A stretch of 64,000 nucleotides of DNA from positions 197,001 to 261,000 of the forward strand of contig OY101122.1 in assembly GCA_956465555.1 (NCBI GenBank), read 5' to 3'. A model generated the notes under the pieces. That model ran no database searches. It saw only the letters and a program-made list of their open reading frames with translations, and was not told the DNA's origin. Each line of letters starts with the position of its first letter. Position 1 is the first letter of the stretch. A program made the translations under genes and the position numbers. This DNA is from Nitzschia sp. pyKryTriq1 (taxonomy: Eukaryota > Bacillariophyta > Bacillariophyceae > Bacillariales > Bacillariaceae). This document shows positions 63,555 to 64,000 of the stretch, piece after piece.

Positions 63555-64000
63555 TTAAGATGCTTCGGCTGGTTTTTGGAGGTTGAGGCTATCCACATAG
63601 CGTCCAAGGGCATCTTCAGGGGTAGGCGGCTCTCCAAAGTACTTCTTGTGAATGGCAGGGTCATTGACATAAGATCCAGTGTCAAAATAGTTGAACATAT
63701 GCATCATGTCAGCCCCTGCCTTGGTGAAAAAGCCAAAACTATAAATGAAACCAGTGCGGATAAACTTGGGGAGAGAATAAACTGTCATTTCGTTGCCGAC
63801 CTTTTCGGATACAATCTTGACCATCTCATTGTAGGAAATAGGGCGGCTCAAACCAACTTCGATAGGCCCATTGGCAGTGTCCGGCAACTCAATGGCATCT
63901 GCAAAGTAGCTAGCCAGATCCGGAGTAAAGATCATACCAATTTCAACAGTTTTATTCCACGGGCAAATGGTAAAGGAACTTCCCCGCTTTAGAGCATCCC
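63555..64000 (-). CDS. NmrA/atypical SDR NAD(P)-binding protein, C-terminal part
   Basis: The frame is open from the stop at 63555-63557 up to the window edge, so only the last ~147 residues are present and the Rossmann GxxGxxG part lies beyond. 'GMIFTPDLASYFADAIEL' followed by 'GPIEVGLSRPISYNEMVKIV' is the layout of NmrA-like dehydrogenases (substrate loop, then the 'dig.drPls' strand and helix). A hydrophobic stretch 'FIRTGFIYSFGFF' comes later. The end 'DALGRYVDSLNLQKPAEAS' is polar. The substrate is unknown; family members include redox sensors and reductases. An internal ATG at 63933-63935 is not the true start because the family similarity continues upstream of it. Confidence 0.78.
   Translation of the reverse strand, partial: DALKRGSSFTICPWNKTVEIGMIFTPDLASYFADAIELPDTANGPIEVGLSRPISYNEMVKIVSEKVGNEMTVYSLPKFIRTGFIYSFGFFTKAGADMMHMFNYFDTGSYVNDPAIHKKYFGEPPTPEDALGRYVDSLNLQKPAEAS

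Overview
The window is nuclear DNA of a eukaryotic alga, most likely a pennate diatom. This is inferred from several signs. Genes are short of introns, and the few introns are small (93-267 bp) and GT-AG. Several N-termini look like the bipartite plastid targeting signals of diatoms (a signal peptide ending in A/S followed by F or W). Protein families typical of diatoms are present: RAP-domain proteins with 37-residue repeats, CRAL-TRIO-like proteins, and small proteins sharing an ATWRMY motif. Coding regions carry many poly-Asn, poly-Gln and poly-Ser runs. Intergenic DNA is full of TAG microsatellites and GTAC/ACCGGT palindromes. No rRNA, tRNA or CRISPR array was recognised by eye. The species is not determined.

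Layout. 0.5-6.0 kb: two related TPR-like genes on the minus strand, repeat-rich spacers (minisatellites and a 188-bp tandem duplication), and a probably plastid TPR protein. 6.5-9.0 kb: a METTL21-type methyltransferase gene and an empty spacer. 9.0-16.3 kb: a 7.3-kb uninterrupted reading frame for a giant protein that joins a BPI/TULIP-type lipid-binding domain, a duplicated ~700-residue unit and a polytopic C-terminus resembling bacterial PqiA/LetA. 16.6-19.7 kb: two unidentified proteins. 19.7-22.3 kb: a spacer holding a 934-bp element with 23-bp terminal inverted repeats. 22.3-27.3 kb: a CRAL-TRIO-like protein, a plastid DUF1995 protein and the GINS replication subunit Psf1. 28.2-34.5 kb: a divergent pair of related five-TM membrane proteins. 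36-39.4 kb: two ATWRMY-motif proteins. 40.5-41.7 kb: a PGAM5-type phosphatase. 41.8-47.3 kb: a large CW-zinc-finger protein. 48.6-51.3 kb: an FKBP remnant and a calpain. 52.1-55.1 kb: a BTB protein and an O-fucosyltransferase-like type II membrane protein. 56.1-58.4 kb: a plastid RAP/tandem-repeat protein. 58.9-60.6 kb: an eight-helix protein with the landmark residues of a microbial rhodopsin. 61.3-63.0 kb: a fibrillin-like protein. 63.6 kb to the end: the C-terminal part of an NmrA-type NAD(P)-binding protein.

The genes are mostly independent and not operonic. Links visible in the sequence are the two TPR-like paralogs, the head-to-head five-TM pair, the two ATWRMY proteins, and three or four products that appear to be sent to the plastid. 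The best candidates for something undescribed are the TULIP-PqiA-like fusion (a possible one-polypeptide lipid shuttle) and the rhodopsin-like gene.
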